A stretch of 64,000 bases of DNA, taken from assembly GCA_964497495.1 (NCBI GenBank), contig CAZCCZ010000003.1, positions 62,001-126,000 of the forward strand, in the 5' to 3' direction. Below are positions 8,655 through 15,419 of the stretch, piece by piece. The translations under genes were made by a program, and so were the position numbers. Source of the DNA: CAXXOK01 sp964497495. Its GTDB lineage: Bacteria > Bacillota > Clostridia > Christensenellales > Aristaeellaceae. The notes beneath the pieces were generated by a model. The model searched no databases, had not been told where the DNA came from, and saw nothing but the letters and a program-made list of their open reading frames with translations. Each line of letters opens with the position of its first letter. Within the stretch, counting starts at the first letter, position 1.

Positions 8655-9875
8655 GTGGTCAGGGATTATTCCGAGCCTATCCAGCGGGTGTACGCGGAGT
8701 GCGTCGATAAACTGTTGCAGAACATCGCCCGCCACTTCCGGTTAGCCGCCGTTGGCCGCACCGGTTCGTTTGATTGGGACGTGTACCTGTTGTCCCAAAT
8801 GGGCCAGTTGACCCGTGAGAACACGAAGATCATTTCGGAAACGACCGGCGATGTGCCCGGCCTGACCGAAGCCGCGCTTCATCAGGCGATGGCGGACGCC
8901 ATGGCGCGTACGGCTCCCGAACTGGTGAAGGGCGCACAGGCGGGCGTGCTGACGGCTCCTGCGGCCCCGAAGCTGTCCGCTTCGATGAACGGCATCCTGC
9001 GGTACTATTCCAGCCAGGCAGCTACGCAGACCAACCTTGTGAACACCGTCATGCTGACCAGCAGCCGGAACGCCATGCGGCTTGTCGTGTCGAACGTCAA
9101 AGCGGTGCAGGACACCCTACGCGACGTTGCGCAAGGCGCTTTGAATACCGCCACGGGAGAAGTGCTGACCGGTGTCAGCAGCGCACAGGCGGCGATGCGG
9201 GACGCGATCAGAAAGATGGCGCAGAGCGGCATTACCGGGTTCGTCGATAAGGCGGGGCGCACATGGTCGCCGGAAGCCTACGTCGGCGCGAACATCAGAA
9301 CCACGACCGGCAATGTGGCCCGCGAAGCCGTTTTGAAGCAAAACGAGCTGTACGGCGTCGATCTGGTCATCGTGCCGGTTCACGCGGTCGCCCGCCCGCT
9401 GTGCGCGCCGTATCAGGGTTGGGTCATCAGCATGAGCAATCAAAGCGGGTATACGGCGGATGCCGGGGGCGCGCAGGTGCGGGTACACCCGGTCAGTGAC
9501 ACGACGTATGGCGATCCCGCCGGGCTGTGGGGGATTAACTGCTCGCATCAGCCCGACCCGTTCATCCCCGGTTGGAGCACGTTAAACGACCAACCATTAC
9601 CCGACGTGGACGAACGCTACGAAATTTCCCAAAAGCAGCGGTATTACGAGCGGGAAGTGCGCAACGCCAAGCGGGAGGCGGCCTGTTTCAACGCTTCCGG
9701 GGATACGGAGGCTTTCGAGAAAGCGGCGAAGGCGGTCAAGGCCAAAACCGCTCAATTGAAAGCCTACTGCGAGAAAACGGACATGCCGTATGAGGCGGAC
9801 AGGACGCAGGTATACGGTTACAACCGGAGCGTATCGGGCAAGGCAACACAGGCGGTAAGGAGGAGCACGAAATGA
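8655..9875 (+). CDS. Minor capsid protein 2-like head morphogenesis protein
   Basis: A 406-residue protein with a helical N-terminal half (QLTRENTKIISETTG, then GILRYYSSQAATQTNLVNTV) and a C-terminal half with VIVPVHAVARPLCAPYQGWV and GLWGINCSHQPDPFIPG. These match the phage minor capsid protein 2 family, found between portal and scaffold in siphophages and probably placed inside the head near the portal. A GTG start at 8655 follows GAGGGCGG. Its stop overlaps the next small gene in ATGA. Confidence 0.85.
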   Translation: MVRDYSEPIQRVYAECVDKLLQNIARHFRLAAVGRTGSFDWDVYLLSQMGQLTRENTKIISETTGDVPGLTEAALHQAMADAMARTAPELVKGAQAGVLTAPAAPKLSASMNGILRYYSSQAATQTNLVNTVMLTSSRNAMRLVVSNVKAVQDTLRDVAQGALNTATGEVLTGVSSAQAAMRDAIRKMAQSGITGFVDKAGRTWSPEAYVGANIRTTTGNVAREAVLKQNELYGVDLVIVPVHAVARPLCAPYQGWVISMSNQSGYTADAGGAQVRVHPVSDTTYGDPAGLWGINCSHQPDPFIPGWSTLNDQPLPDVDERYEISQKQRYYEREVRNAKREAACFNASGDTEAFEKAAKAVKAKTAQLKAYCEKTDMPYEADRTQVYGYNRSVSGKATQAVRRSTK

Positions 9876-10042
9876 AGCTCACAATCGAAACCCCGCAGGG
9901 AACCGTAACGGCCACCGTATCCGAGGGCTTTATCGGCAACGCGGAGATCACGCCCGAAGGCGCGGTTATCTTTAGCCTGATTCCCGACGGATTACCGGAG
10001 CCGGACGCGAAGGACGAATCGCCCGGTTTTATCGGCGAATAA
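9872..10042 (+). CDS. Small phage protein, 56 residues, unknown
   Basis: ATG at 9872 overlaps the previous stop (ATGA) and follows AAGGAGGAG at 9858-9865, one of the better ribosome-binding sites in this region. The product starts MKLTIETPQGTVTATVSEGF and is mostly beta-strand by composition, with an acidic, proline-containing end. No family is recognised. Its position between minor capsid and scaffold genes suggests a head-related accessory. Transcription could end or restart here, because the mazE promoter begins five bases after its stop. Confidence 0.7.
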   Translation: MKLTIETPQGTVTATVSEGFIGNAEITPEGAVIFSLIPDGLPEPDAKDESPGFIGE

Positions 10043-10046
10043 CCCC

Positions 10047-10076
10047 TTGACAGAAGTATACACATTGTATATACTT
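10047..10076 (+). promoter_or_regulatory. Promoter and operator of the mazEF module
   Basis: TTGACA at 10047-10052 and TATACT at 10070-10075 with a 17-base spacer. A 7-bp inverted repeat, AAGTATA (10054-10060) and TATACTT (10070-10076), spans the spacer and the -10 box. That is where a MazE-MazF complex would bind to repress its own operon. The sequence AACCCCTTGAC around the -35 box also occurs at the promoter near 3888. Confidence 0.85.
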
Positions 10077-10097
10077 ATGCCGAGGTGAGGCATGATG

Positions 10098-10340
10098 ATG
10101 AACGCCACGATCAGAAAATGGGGCAACAGTCAGGGCATACGGCTGTCAAGAGATATGCTGAAAACCGCGAACCTGCACGAAGGCGACACTGTGGAAATCG
10201 AGGTCGAAAAGGACGAGCTGAGAATCCGTAAAGCCAAGCGGTACAACAGTCTCGACGAGTTGTTCAGCGGCTACGAGGGCAATTACCAGCCCAGCGAGAT
10301 CAACTTCGGCGGGGACGTCGGCCTTGAGGTGATCGACTGA
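10098..10340 (+). CDS. mazE: MazE-type antitoxin (AbrB/SpoVT fold)
   Basis: An 80-residue protein starting MNATIRKWGNSQGIRLSRDM, the classic MazE swapped-hairpin DNA-binding motif, with an acidic C-terminal half that would wrap and block the toxin. Three ATG codons stand in a row (10092, 10095, 10098). The ribosome-binding site GAGGTGAGG ends at 10090 and favours the third. Its stop overlaps the toxin start by one base (TGATG), which ensures coupled synthesis. It is expected to repress its own promoter. Confidence 0.93.
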   Translation: MNATIRKWGNSQGIRLSRDMLKTANLHEGDTVEIEVEKDELRIRKAKRYNSLDELFSGYEGNYQPSEINFGGDVGLEVID

Positions 10341-10669
10341 TGTATAAACCTTCACGCGGGGACATCATTCAGATGAACTTCACGCCGCAGGCGGGCCATG
10401 AACAGGCCGGGCGGCGGCCCGCGCTGATCGTAAGCAACGCGAGCTTTCACCGGTACACGAATATGGCTATCGTCTGCCCGATCACCAATCAGATCAAGAA
10501 TTACCCGATGCACGTTCCGCTGGATAAGCGCACGAAAACGACCGGCGAAATCCTGTGCGAGCATGTGCGGTCGGTTGATCTTGCGGCGAGGGACGCGGTT
10601 CCCATCGAAAAGCTGCCCGACGATCTGATGAACGCGGTATTCGAGAGAATCCGGCTTTCCATCGAGTAA
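10340..10669 (+). CDS. mazF: MazF-type endoribonuclease toxin
   Basis: A 109-residue protein of normal MazF length. It opens KPSRGDIIQMNFTPQAGHEQ, then has GRRPALIVSNASFH, a TNQIKNYPMHV segment and a CEHVRSVDLAAR segment, which are the conserved beta-barrel and catalytic parts of MazF/PemK. These toxins cut single-stranded mRNA at short motifs. With mazE and its own promoter and terminator it forms a self-contained module between head genes, which could serve plasmid-like stabilisation of the prophage or abortive defence against other phages. Confidence 0.95.
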   Translation: MYKPSRGDIIQMNFTPQAGHEQAGRRPALIVSNASFHRYTNMAIVCPITNQIKNYPMHVPLDKRTKTTGEILCEHVRSVDLAARDAVPIEKLPDDLMNAVFERIRLSIE

Positions 10670-10687
10670 GGAACAAAACACGGAATC

Positions 10688-10717
10688 AAGCGCTGGCCTT
10701 CGGGTCGGCGCTTTTTT
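10688..10717 (+). terminator. Terminator of mazEF
   Basis: An 11-bp stem (AAGCGCTGGCC with GGTCGGCGCTT, including two G-T pairs) around a TTCG loop, followed by a T-run to 10717. The final GGCGCTTTTTTCATGC is identical to the end of the terminator near 3970. Confidence 0.92.
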
Positions 10718-10804
10718 CATGCCCCGACGCGGCAAGGCACTAAACTGGCGCGGAAAATACGGCGCAAGCCGGAAATAAACGTGTAAAGCACGGGAGGTAA
10801 TCGC

Positions 10805-11392
10805 ATGCGAATCAATCCCATTTTCCATTATGCGGAAGGCGAAGGCGGCGGCGCGCAGACCCCGGAAGGCACCGGCAGCGCCGTAAACCAGCCCGTTCAG
10901 ACCAAGCCGGACGACTTCGCGGCGGCGCTGATGAAGGCGCTGGATGACCGTACCAAACGGGCCGAAAGTGGCGTTGTCAAGTCGATGGCGGAGCAGTACG
11001 GGATGACCGAGGACGAGGCCAAGGCCGTCATGGAAAAGGCCAAGGCCGAGAAAGCGGCCAAGCTGCCCGAAAATGCGCAGAAGCAGATCGACGATGCCAG
11101 GGCTGAACTGCTGCAGTACAAGATCACTGCCGAGGTCGCCAAGGAAGGCGCGGCGCTAGGGCTGCTGGATGCCGACGTCGCCATGAAGCTGCTGCCCGCC
11201 GACAGCATCAAGACCGATGACAAGGGCGCTGTCACCGGCGTTAAGGAAGCGCTCGAAGCCATGCAAAAGACGAAGCCGTACCTGTTCGGTGCCCGCGCTG
11301 CGATGGCCCAGCGGGTAGGCGGCAGTTCCCCCGGCGCGCTTTCGGCTCTCGAAGAAAAGTTCTACGAGAGGAACCCGGATTTGCGCCCGTAA
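10805..11392 (+). CDS. Capsid scaffolding protein
   Basis: A 195-residue protein, strongly helical and rich in Ala, Glu and Lys between residues 30 and 120 (AKAVMEKAKAEKAAKLPENA), placed immediately before the major capsid gene. This is the position and composition of siphophage scaffold proteins (GP20 or DUF4355 type), which guide prohead assembly and then leave. GGAGG precedes the ATG at 10805. The family assignment rests on context and composition. Confidence 0.75.
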   Translation: MRINPIFHYAEGEGGGAQTPEGTGSAVNQPVQTKPDDFAAALMKALDDRTKRAESGVVKSMAEQYGMTEDEAKAVMEKAKAEKAAKLPENAQKQIDDARAELLQYKITAEVAKEGAALGLLDADVAMKLLPADSIKTDDKGAVTGVKEALEAMQKTKPYLFGARAAMAQRVGGSSPGALSALEEKFYERNPDLRP

Positions 11393-11417
11393 CGAAAGAA
11401 AGAGAGGATAACATTCC

Positions 11418-12506
11418 ATGGCGCATCTGTTACAGGAAACGTATTCCCGGCTGGTACTCGAAAAGCTCCGCAAGGAGCTGGTGCTGAAAGACGGCACCGT
11501 GTTTAACAACGACTATGACGGCGAGCCGACGAGCGGTTCCGTGAAGGTTCCCACCCGCGACACCGAGGTGGCGGCCAGCGACTACGACCGGGCCAACGGT
11601 CTGGCGCCCCGCACCGGCAACACCGCCTATGTGCAAATCCTGATCGACAAGGACAAGGCGGTCAATGAGATCATCGACGGCTACGAAGCGCTGGCCGTGC
11701 CCGACGGCATTGTGGCCGAGCGTCTGGACAGTGCGGGCTATTCCCTCGCCCTTGCGATGGACACCGACGGCGCGACCGCCCTGCTCGGCGCGGGTACCGT
11801 GGTCGGTGTAGCGGCGCAGGATAAGGACACCATCTATGCGGCGCTGGTCGATCAGCGCGTGGCGATGGACAAGGCCAATATCCCCGCGAATGGCCGCTAC
11901 GCCCTCGTAACGCCTGACTACATCGGCCTGATCACCAAAAGCCCCGAATTCGTATCCGCGTCTGCGCTGGGCGATGCGGTAAAGCAGAGCGGCGTTGTCG
12001 GTCGTCTGGCCGCTTTCAACGTGATCGAATGGAACGACACTACCGCGAACCTTGCCATGATCTGCGGCCACCCGCGCTTCGCTACCCGTATCAATGCGTG
12101 GAAGGTGCCCGTCGGCCTGAAAGACCTTGACGGCGACGCTAACTATATCGGCGCTTCCGCCGTGAAGGGCCGCATGGTGTACGCCCACAAGGTGCTGCGT
12201 TCCGCCGCCGTGCGCTGCGTGTACGCGCCTACCGTGATGACGCTGGCCGCCACCGCCGGTACTGCCGACAAGACCATCCTGACCAAAGCGGACGGTTCCG
12301 GCGCTACGAGCTACAAGTACACCAAGAACCCGGCGGCTCGTGCCGTGTTCGGCGCGGCCTACGACGGCACGGCATTAACCAGCGGCACCACCGAGATTCC
12401 CGTCGCCGTCGGTGACGTGATCGAGGTTGCGGGCATCAAGGATTCCAAGGTCGTGTCTGTCGGCTATCACACCGTCGTGACCGCCGATATCGGCACCGGC
12501 GCGTAA
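11418..12506 (+). CDS. Major capsid protein
   Basis: A 362-residue protein beginning MAHLLQETYSRLVLEKLRKE, with repeated small-residue beta regions such as VKVPTRDTEVAASDYDRANG and a C-terminal addition (about 275-362) rich in Thr, Gly and Ala that could be an added surface domain. Size and position after the scaffold and before the connectors identify the HK97-fold shell protein. GAGAGGATAA before the ATG gives efficient initiation, as expected for the most abundant structural protein. It overlaps the next gene by one base. Confidence 0.85.
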   Translation: MAHLLQETYSRLVLEKLRKELVLKDGTVFNNDYDGEPTSGSVKVPTRDTEVAASDYDRANGLAPRTGNTAYVQILIDKDKAVNEIIDGYEALAVPDGIVAERLDSAGYSLALAMDTDGATALLGAGTVVGVAAQDKDTIYAALVDQRVAMDKANIPANGRYALVTPDYIGLITKSPEFVSASALGDAVKQSGVVGRLAAFNVIEWNDTTANLAMICGHPRFATRINAWKVPVGLKDLDGDANYIGASAVKGRMVYAHKVLRSAAVRCVYAPTVMTLAATAGTADKTILTKADGSGATSYKYTKNPAARAVFGAAYDGTALTSGTTEIPVAVGDVIEVAGIKDSKVVSVGYHTVVTADIGTGA

Positions 12507-12862
12507 TGTACCTGACGGCTGAACAGTACGCGACTTACGCGGGGGAGAGCGCCCCGCCTGACTTCACGGCCTGTCTTGACATGGCGGAAGCCATGATCGA
12601 CCTGTACACCATGAACTTCTACGCGCAGGAAACCCTTTCGGAATTGCCCGAAAGGGTTCTTGCGACGTTGCGCAGGGCCGTGGCGTATCAGGTACAGGCC
12701 ATCAGTCAGGCGGGCGGCGTCGCAAGCATGACGGAACCGCAGGTTAAGAGCGCGAGCATCGGCAAGGTGAGCTATTCGGTAGACGCTACGCCGGTGCTTT
12801 GCGCTCCTGCGGCTATGCTTGTCCCGTATCTGAATGCGTACGCAAGGGGGGCGACGGCATGA
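12506..12862 (+). CDS. Head-tail connector (adaptor) protein
   Basis: A 118-residue mostly helical protein (MYLTAEQYATYAGESAPPDF, LRRAVAYQVQAISQAGG) placed right after the capsid gene. Small helical proteins here form the adaptor ring below the portal (gp6/gp15-type). ATG overlaps the capsid stop by one base (TAATG). Its own stop overlaps the next start (ATGA). Confidence 0.75.
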   Translation: MYLTAEQYATYAGESAPPDFTACLDMAEAMIDLYTMNFYAQETLSELPERVLATLRRAVAYQVQAISQAGGVASMTEPQVKSASIGKVSYSVDATPVLCAPAAMLVPYLNAYARGATA

Positions 12863-13194
12863 TACCGATTCCGCGTTCGATTCTGATTCACAGCGCGACG
12901 TTGCAGACGGCGAAAACCGACCGCGATCAAAACCCTGTGTATACGACCGTCGCAGTGCTGACGCGCATCCACGTGGAGGAAGGCTCCACCCGTCAGATCA
13001 TATCCAAGGACGGTACGCAGAAACAGCTTGCCGCCATCCTGTTCTTCGACGCGAGGAACAGCGCCCCCGTGGGAACCACGTTCGCCGCAGGGCAGTACGT
13101 GTTGTTCAGCGGCAGGGAGTACCGCATCGAGACGGTTGAACCGCAGTACGAAAAGCGCAAGCTGCATCATTACGAGGTGGGGCTGTGTGGCTAA
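12859..13194 (+). CDS. Putative minor capsid protein 1 / head closure protein
   Basis: A 111-residue protein with MIPIPRSILIHSATLQTA and GQYVLFSGREYRIETVEPQY, mainly beta-strand, like the minor capsid protein 1 and head-closure (stopper) families. ATG at 12859 overlaps the previous stop in ATGA and was chosen over upstream in-frame codons for that reason. Together with the next two genes it forms the common minor capsid 1-2-3 block of siphophages. Confidence 0.78.
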   Translation: MIPIPRSILIHSATLQTAKTDRDQNPVYTTVAVLTRIHVEEGSTRQIISKDGTQKQLAAILFFDARNSAPVGTTFAAGQYVLFSGREYRIETVEPQYEKRKLHHYEVGLCG

Positions 13195-13537
13195 GGAGCC
13201 GAGTATCCGGGTGCTCGTTAATGCCGAGAAAATCACGCTGGGTATTGATACGAAGTGGAAGGCTGGGCTGTACCAAGTCCTGTCCGTAATCCGGCAGGAT
13301 TGCAACCGGTACGTACGCATGGACAAGGGCACGCTGCGAAAAAGCAGTTACTCCGCGTCGCAGTTGGACAGGGGCCTGATTATCTGGAACACTCCGTATG
13401 CCCGCCGGGTGTATTACACGGGCACGCCACGAACTGTGAAAAACCCTAACGCATCGTTACAATGGTGCGAAAAGGCCAAGGCCGAGTATCTGGACAAGTG
13501 GCGCAGGATGGCCGCCGCCATGACGGGGGGAAAGTAA
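13187..13537 (+). CDS. Putative minor capsid protein 2-block / neck protein
   Basis: A 116-residue protein starting MAKEPSIRVLVNAEKITLGI, with GLIIWNTPYARRVYYTG and a C-terminal EKAKAEYLDKWRRMA helix. The NTPYARRVYYTG motif is characteristic of small tail-completion or minor capsid proteins that join head and tail. GTG at 13187 overlaps the previous gene by eight bases; no better start lies nearby. Confidence 0.78.
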   Translation: MAKEPSIRVLVNAEKITLGIDTKWKAGLYQVLSVIRQDCNRYVRMDKGTLRKSSYSASQLDRGLIIWNTPYARRVYYTGTPRTVKNPNASLQWCEKAKAEYLDKWRRMAAAMTGGK

Positions 13538-13936
13538 GTGAGTATCCAGCAGCAAATCCTCGACGCGGTAACGGCCCTGATCGACGCGCAGGGGTATTAT
13601 GCGACGCTTTCCTACGCTTCTCTGCCGGAAGCCAACGGCCTGTGCATCGCTCCATCTACCGGGAGCGTGAAGGAAAGCACGCTCGCCCACGGCGGGGAAT
13701 ACGCCATGAATTGCGTGCTCAACGGGAAGCATGCCAACCAAAACACGGTGCGCGACACGCTGTTTTCCATTCACGAATCCCTGAACAAGCTTGCGGCATA
13801 CCCCAGCGGAACCGGCTGGGCGGTAACGGACATCCGCACGAACGGAGCGCCCGGCTACCTTGACCGTGAGGGCGACGGCGACAACCGGCAATGGCTGTAT
13901 GGTTCCAGCATCGAAATCGACTATGTGCTTGATTAA
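13538..13936 (+). CDS. Minor capsid protein 3-like / tail terminator
   Basis: A 132-residue protein (MSIQQQILDAVTALIDAQGY, then VRDTLFSIHESLNKLAAYPS) with an alpha-beta layout like the minor capsid 3 or tail-terminator proteins that cap the tail tube at the head end. GTG at 13538 immediately follows the previous stop. Position between the neck gene and the tail tube gene supports the call. Confidence 0.75.
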   Translation: MSIQQQILDAVTALIDAQGYYATLSYASLPEANGLCIAPSTGSVKESTLAHGGEYAMNCVLNGKHANQNTVRDTLFSIHESLNKLAAYPSGTGWAVTDIRTNGAPGYLDREGDGDNRQWLYGSSIEIDYVLD

Positions 13937-13948
13937 GGAGGTTCAAAC

Positions 13949-14428
13949 ATGAAGGTTATCCGTAACCTGCTTCGTGAGTTTTACGGCATTCCCGCCGGAG
14001 AAACCACGACGTATCACTACATCAATCCCGGCTTTACCAAGAACGAGGAGAGCAACAGCCCCCAGGTGGATAAGACGGCGTTCCTCGGCGACGTGAACAG
14101 CCACGTGACCATCACCGGGTACGAAAACGCCTTCGCTTTCGAGGCGCAGTATATCTCCGATGACCCGGTCGTTGCCGATATCGTGAGCATCGCCACCGGG
14201 CAGAAAACCGGTGCCGACTGCGAACGTGTGCTGGTGAGCGTGGATATGTCGCAAACGCCCACCGAGGGCGCTTATCCCGCGCGCAAAATGGATATCGTCG
14301 TGGAGACCACCGGCCCCAGCGGAGAACCCCGGGGCATTACGAAAATCAACGGCAATTTCCACCAGAACGGCGATATCGTGGCCGGTACGTTCAACCCGAC
14401 CACGCTCGTCTTTACGGCGGCCGCGTAA
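13949..14428 (+). CDS. Major tail (tube) protein
   Basis: A 159-residue beta-rich protein (MKVIRNLLREFYGIPAGETT, VTITGYENAFAFEAQYISDD, ARKMDIVVETTGPSG). Size and location just before the tape-measure chaperones identify it as the tail tube subunit. AAGGAGG at 13935-13941 before the ATG is one of the strongest ribosome-binding sites in the prophage, and a terminator-like hairpin follows, both suited to a highly made structural protein. Confidence 0.8.
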   Translation: MKVIRNLLREFYGIPAGETTTYHYINPGFTKNEESNSPQVDKTAFLGDVNSHVTITGYENAFAFEAQYISDDPVVADIVSIATGQKTGADCERVLVSVDMSQTPTEGAYPARKMDIVVETTGPSGEPRGITKINGNFHQNGDIVAGTFNPTTLVFTAAA

Positions 14429-14445
14429 CGGGAGAATAGCAAGAC

Positions 14446-14478
14446 GGGGCGCGGGGCAACACCCGCGCTCCTTTTCGT
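14446..14478 (+). terminator. Hairpin after the major tail gene
   Basis: A GC-rich stem of about 10 bp (GGGGCGCGGG with CCCGCGCTCC, one G-T pair) with a six-base loop is followed by TTTTCGTTT. It probably acts as a partial terminator that lowers transcription of the downstream tail genes relative to the tube protein. Confidence 0.6.
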
Positions 14479-14493
14479 TTAGGGAGGAAAGAT

Positions 14494-14832
14494 ATGATTA
14501 AGCTGACGCTCCCCGTGGAAAACCCGCAGATCGAGATTAACGGGAACGTGTTCGACTTGCAGATGTCGGACACGGAGATTATCGCCAAGGCGAACGATCT
14601 TCACAAACAGTGGCAGAAGTACGCTGAGAAACCGGCCTCCGGTTTCGGCGTTGAAGAAATCCTCGCCGACTGTGAAACTGCCCGTGTGTTTCTGGACGAA
14701 ATGCTGGGCGACGGCGCGACGAAGAAGCTTTCCCGTGGGCGGCCCGTGCGTCTGCAACTGCTGATCAAGTGGATTACGATGGTCACGGAAGCGGTATCCG
14801 CCGCGTATGCCGAGGCGGTTGTCGGTGCGTAG
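14494..14832 (+). CDS. Tail assembly chaperone
   Basis: A 112-residue protein (MIKLTLPVENPQIEINGNVF, then ILADCETARVFLDEMLGDGA) lying between the tube protein and Gp15/tape measure, where siphophages carry the chaperone that holds the tape measure before tail polymerisation. GGGAGGAAAG precedes the ATG. Gp15 starts eight bases before this gene ends, in the +1 frame. Confidence 0.72.
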   Translation: MIKLTLPVENPQIEINGNVFDLQMSDTEIIAKANDLHKQWQKYAEKPASGFGVEEILADCETARVFLDEMLGDGATKKLSRGRPVRLQLLIKWITMVTEAVSAAYAEAVVGA

Positions 14833-15415
14833 GTTCTCGCTTTCCGCGCCGGTACTGCCGGAAGAACTGCTGTCGGTGGACGGCAACGTATATAAAATCG
14901 ACCCCGGACACCGTACCGTGCTGGGATGCCTGAAAGCCATATCCGACCCGGACGCCCCGGAAATCAACAAGGCGCTGTACATCGTACAGCGCTTTTTCTG
15001 TGGAGCCGTCCCGCCGGACATGGGCGACCTGTTCACCGCGTTCGTGGCTGATGACCGGCAGGACGACGAGGGCGAGCAACTGCTCGACTTCGAGCAGGAC
15101 GCGGGCGTGATCTACGCGTCGTTTCGCCAACAGTACCATATCGACCTTGCGACGGAAACTCTGCACTGGTGGGCGTTTCGGATGCTGCTGGCGGGGCTGG
15201 GCGAGGGAACCGCGCTGGGGAACCGCGTGCAACTGCGAACGCTCGACCTTGACGCCATACCCGAAAAAGAGCGTCCGAAATGGCGCAGGAGGAAGGAAAT
15301 GGTAGCCATCGTCCCGCGCATGAGCAGGGAGGAAGCGCGCTTGCAAGCGGAGCTTAACCGCAGACTGGCAGCCGGGGAAGACCCGACGGAAATCATTGAA
15401 GAATTGAGGGGGTGA
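14825..15415 (+). CDS. Bacteriophage Gp15-family tail protein
   Basis: A 196-residue protein beginning VRRFSLSAPVLPEELLSVDG, with FEQDAGVIYASFRQQYHIDL and LHWWAFRMLLAGLGEGTALG, the signature of the Gp15 family that always precedes the tape measure gene. It probably works with the previous gene as second chaperone. GTG at 14825 lies six bases after GAGGCGG. An upstream ATG (14807) exists but has no ribosome-binding site. Confidence 0.85.
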   Translation: MRRFSLSAPVLPEELLSVDGNVYKIDPGHRTVLGCLKAISDPDAPEINKALYIVQRFFCGAVPPDMGDLFTAFVADDRQDDEGEQLLDFEQDAGVIYASFRQQYHIDLATETLHWWAFRMLLAGLGEGTALGNRVQLRTLDLDAIPEKERPKWRRRKEMVAIVPRMSREEARLQAELNRRLAAGEDPTEIIEELRG

Positions 15416-15419
15416 CGGT

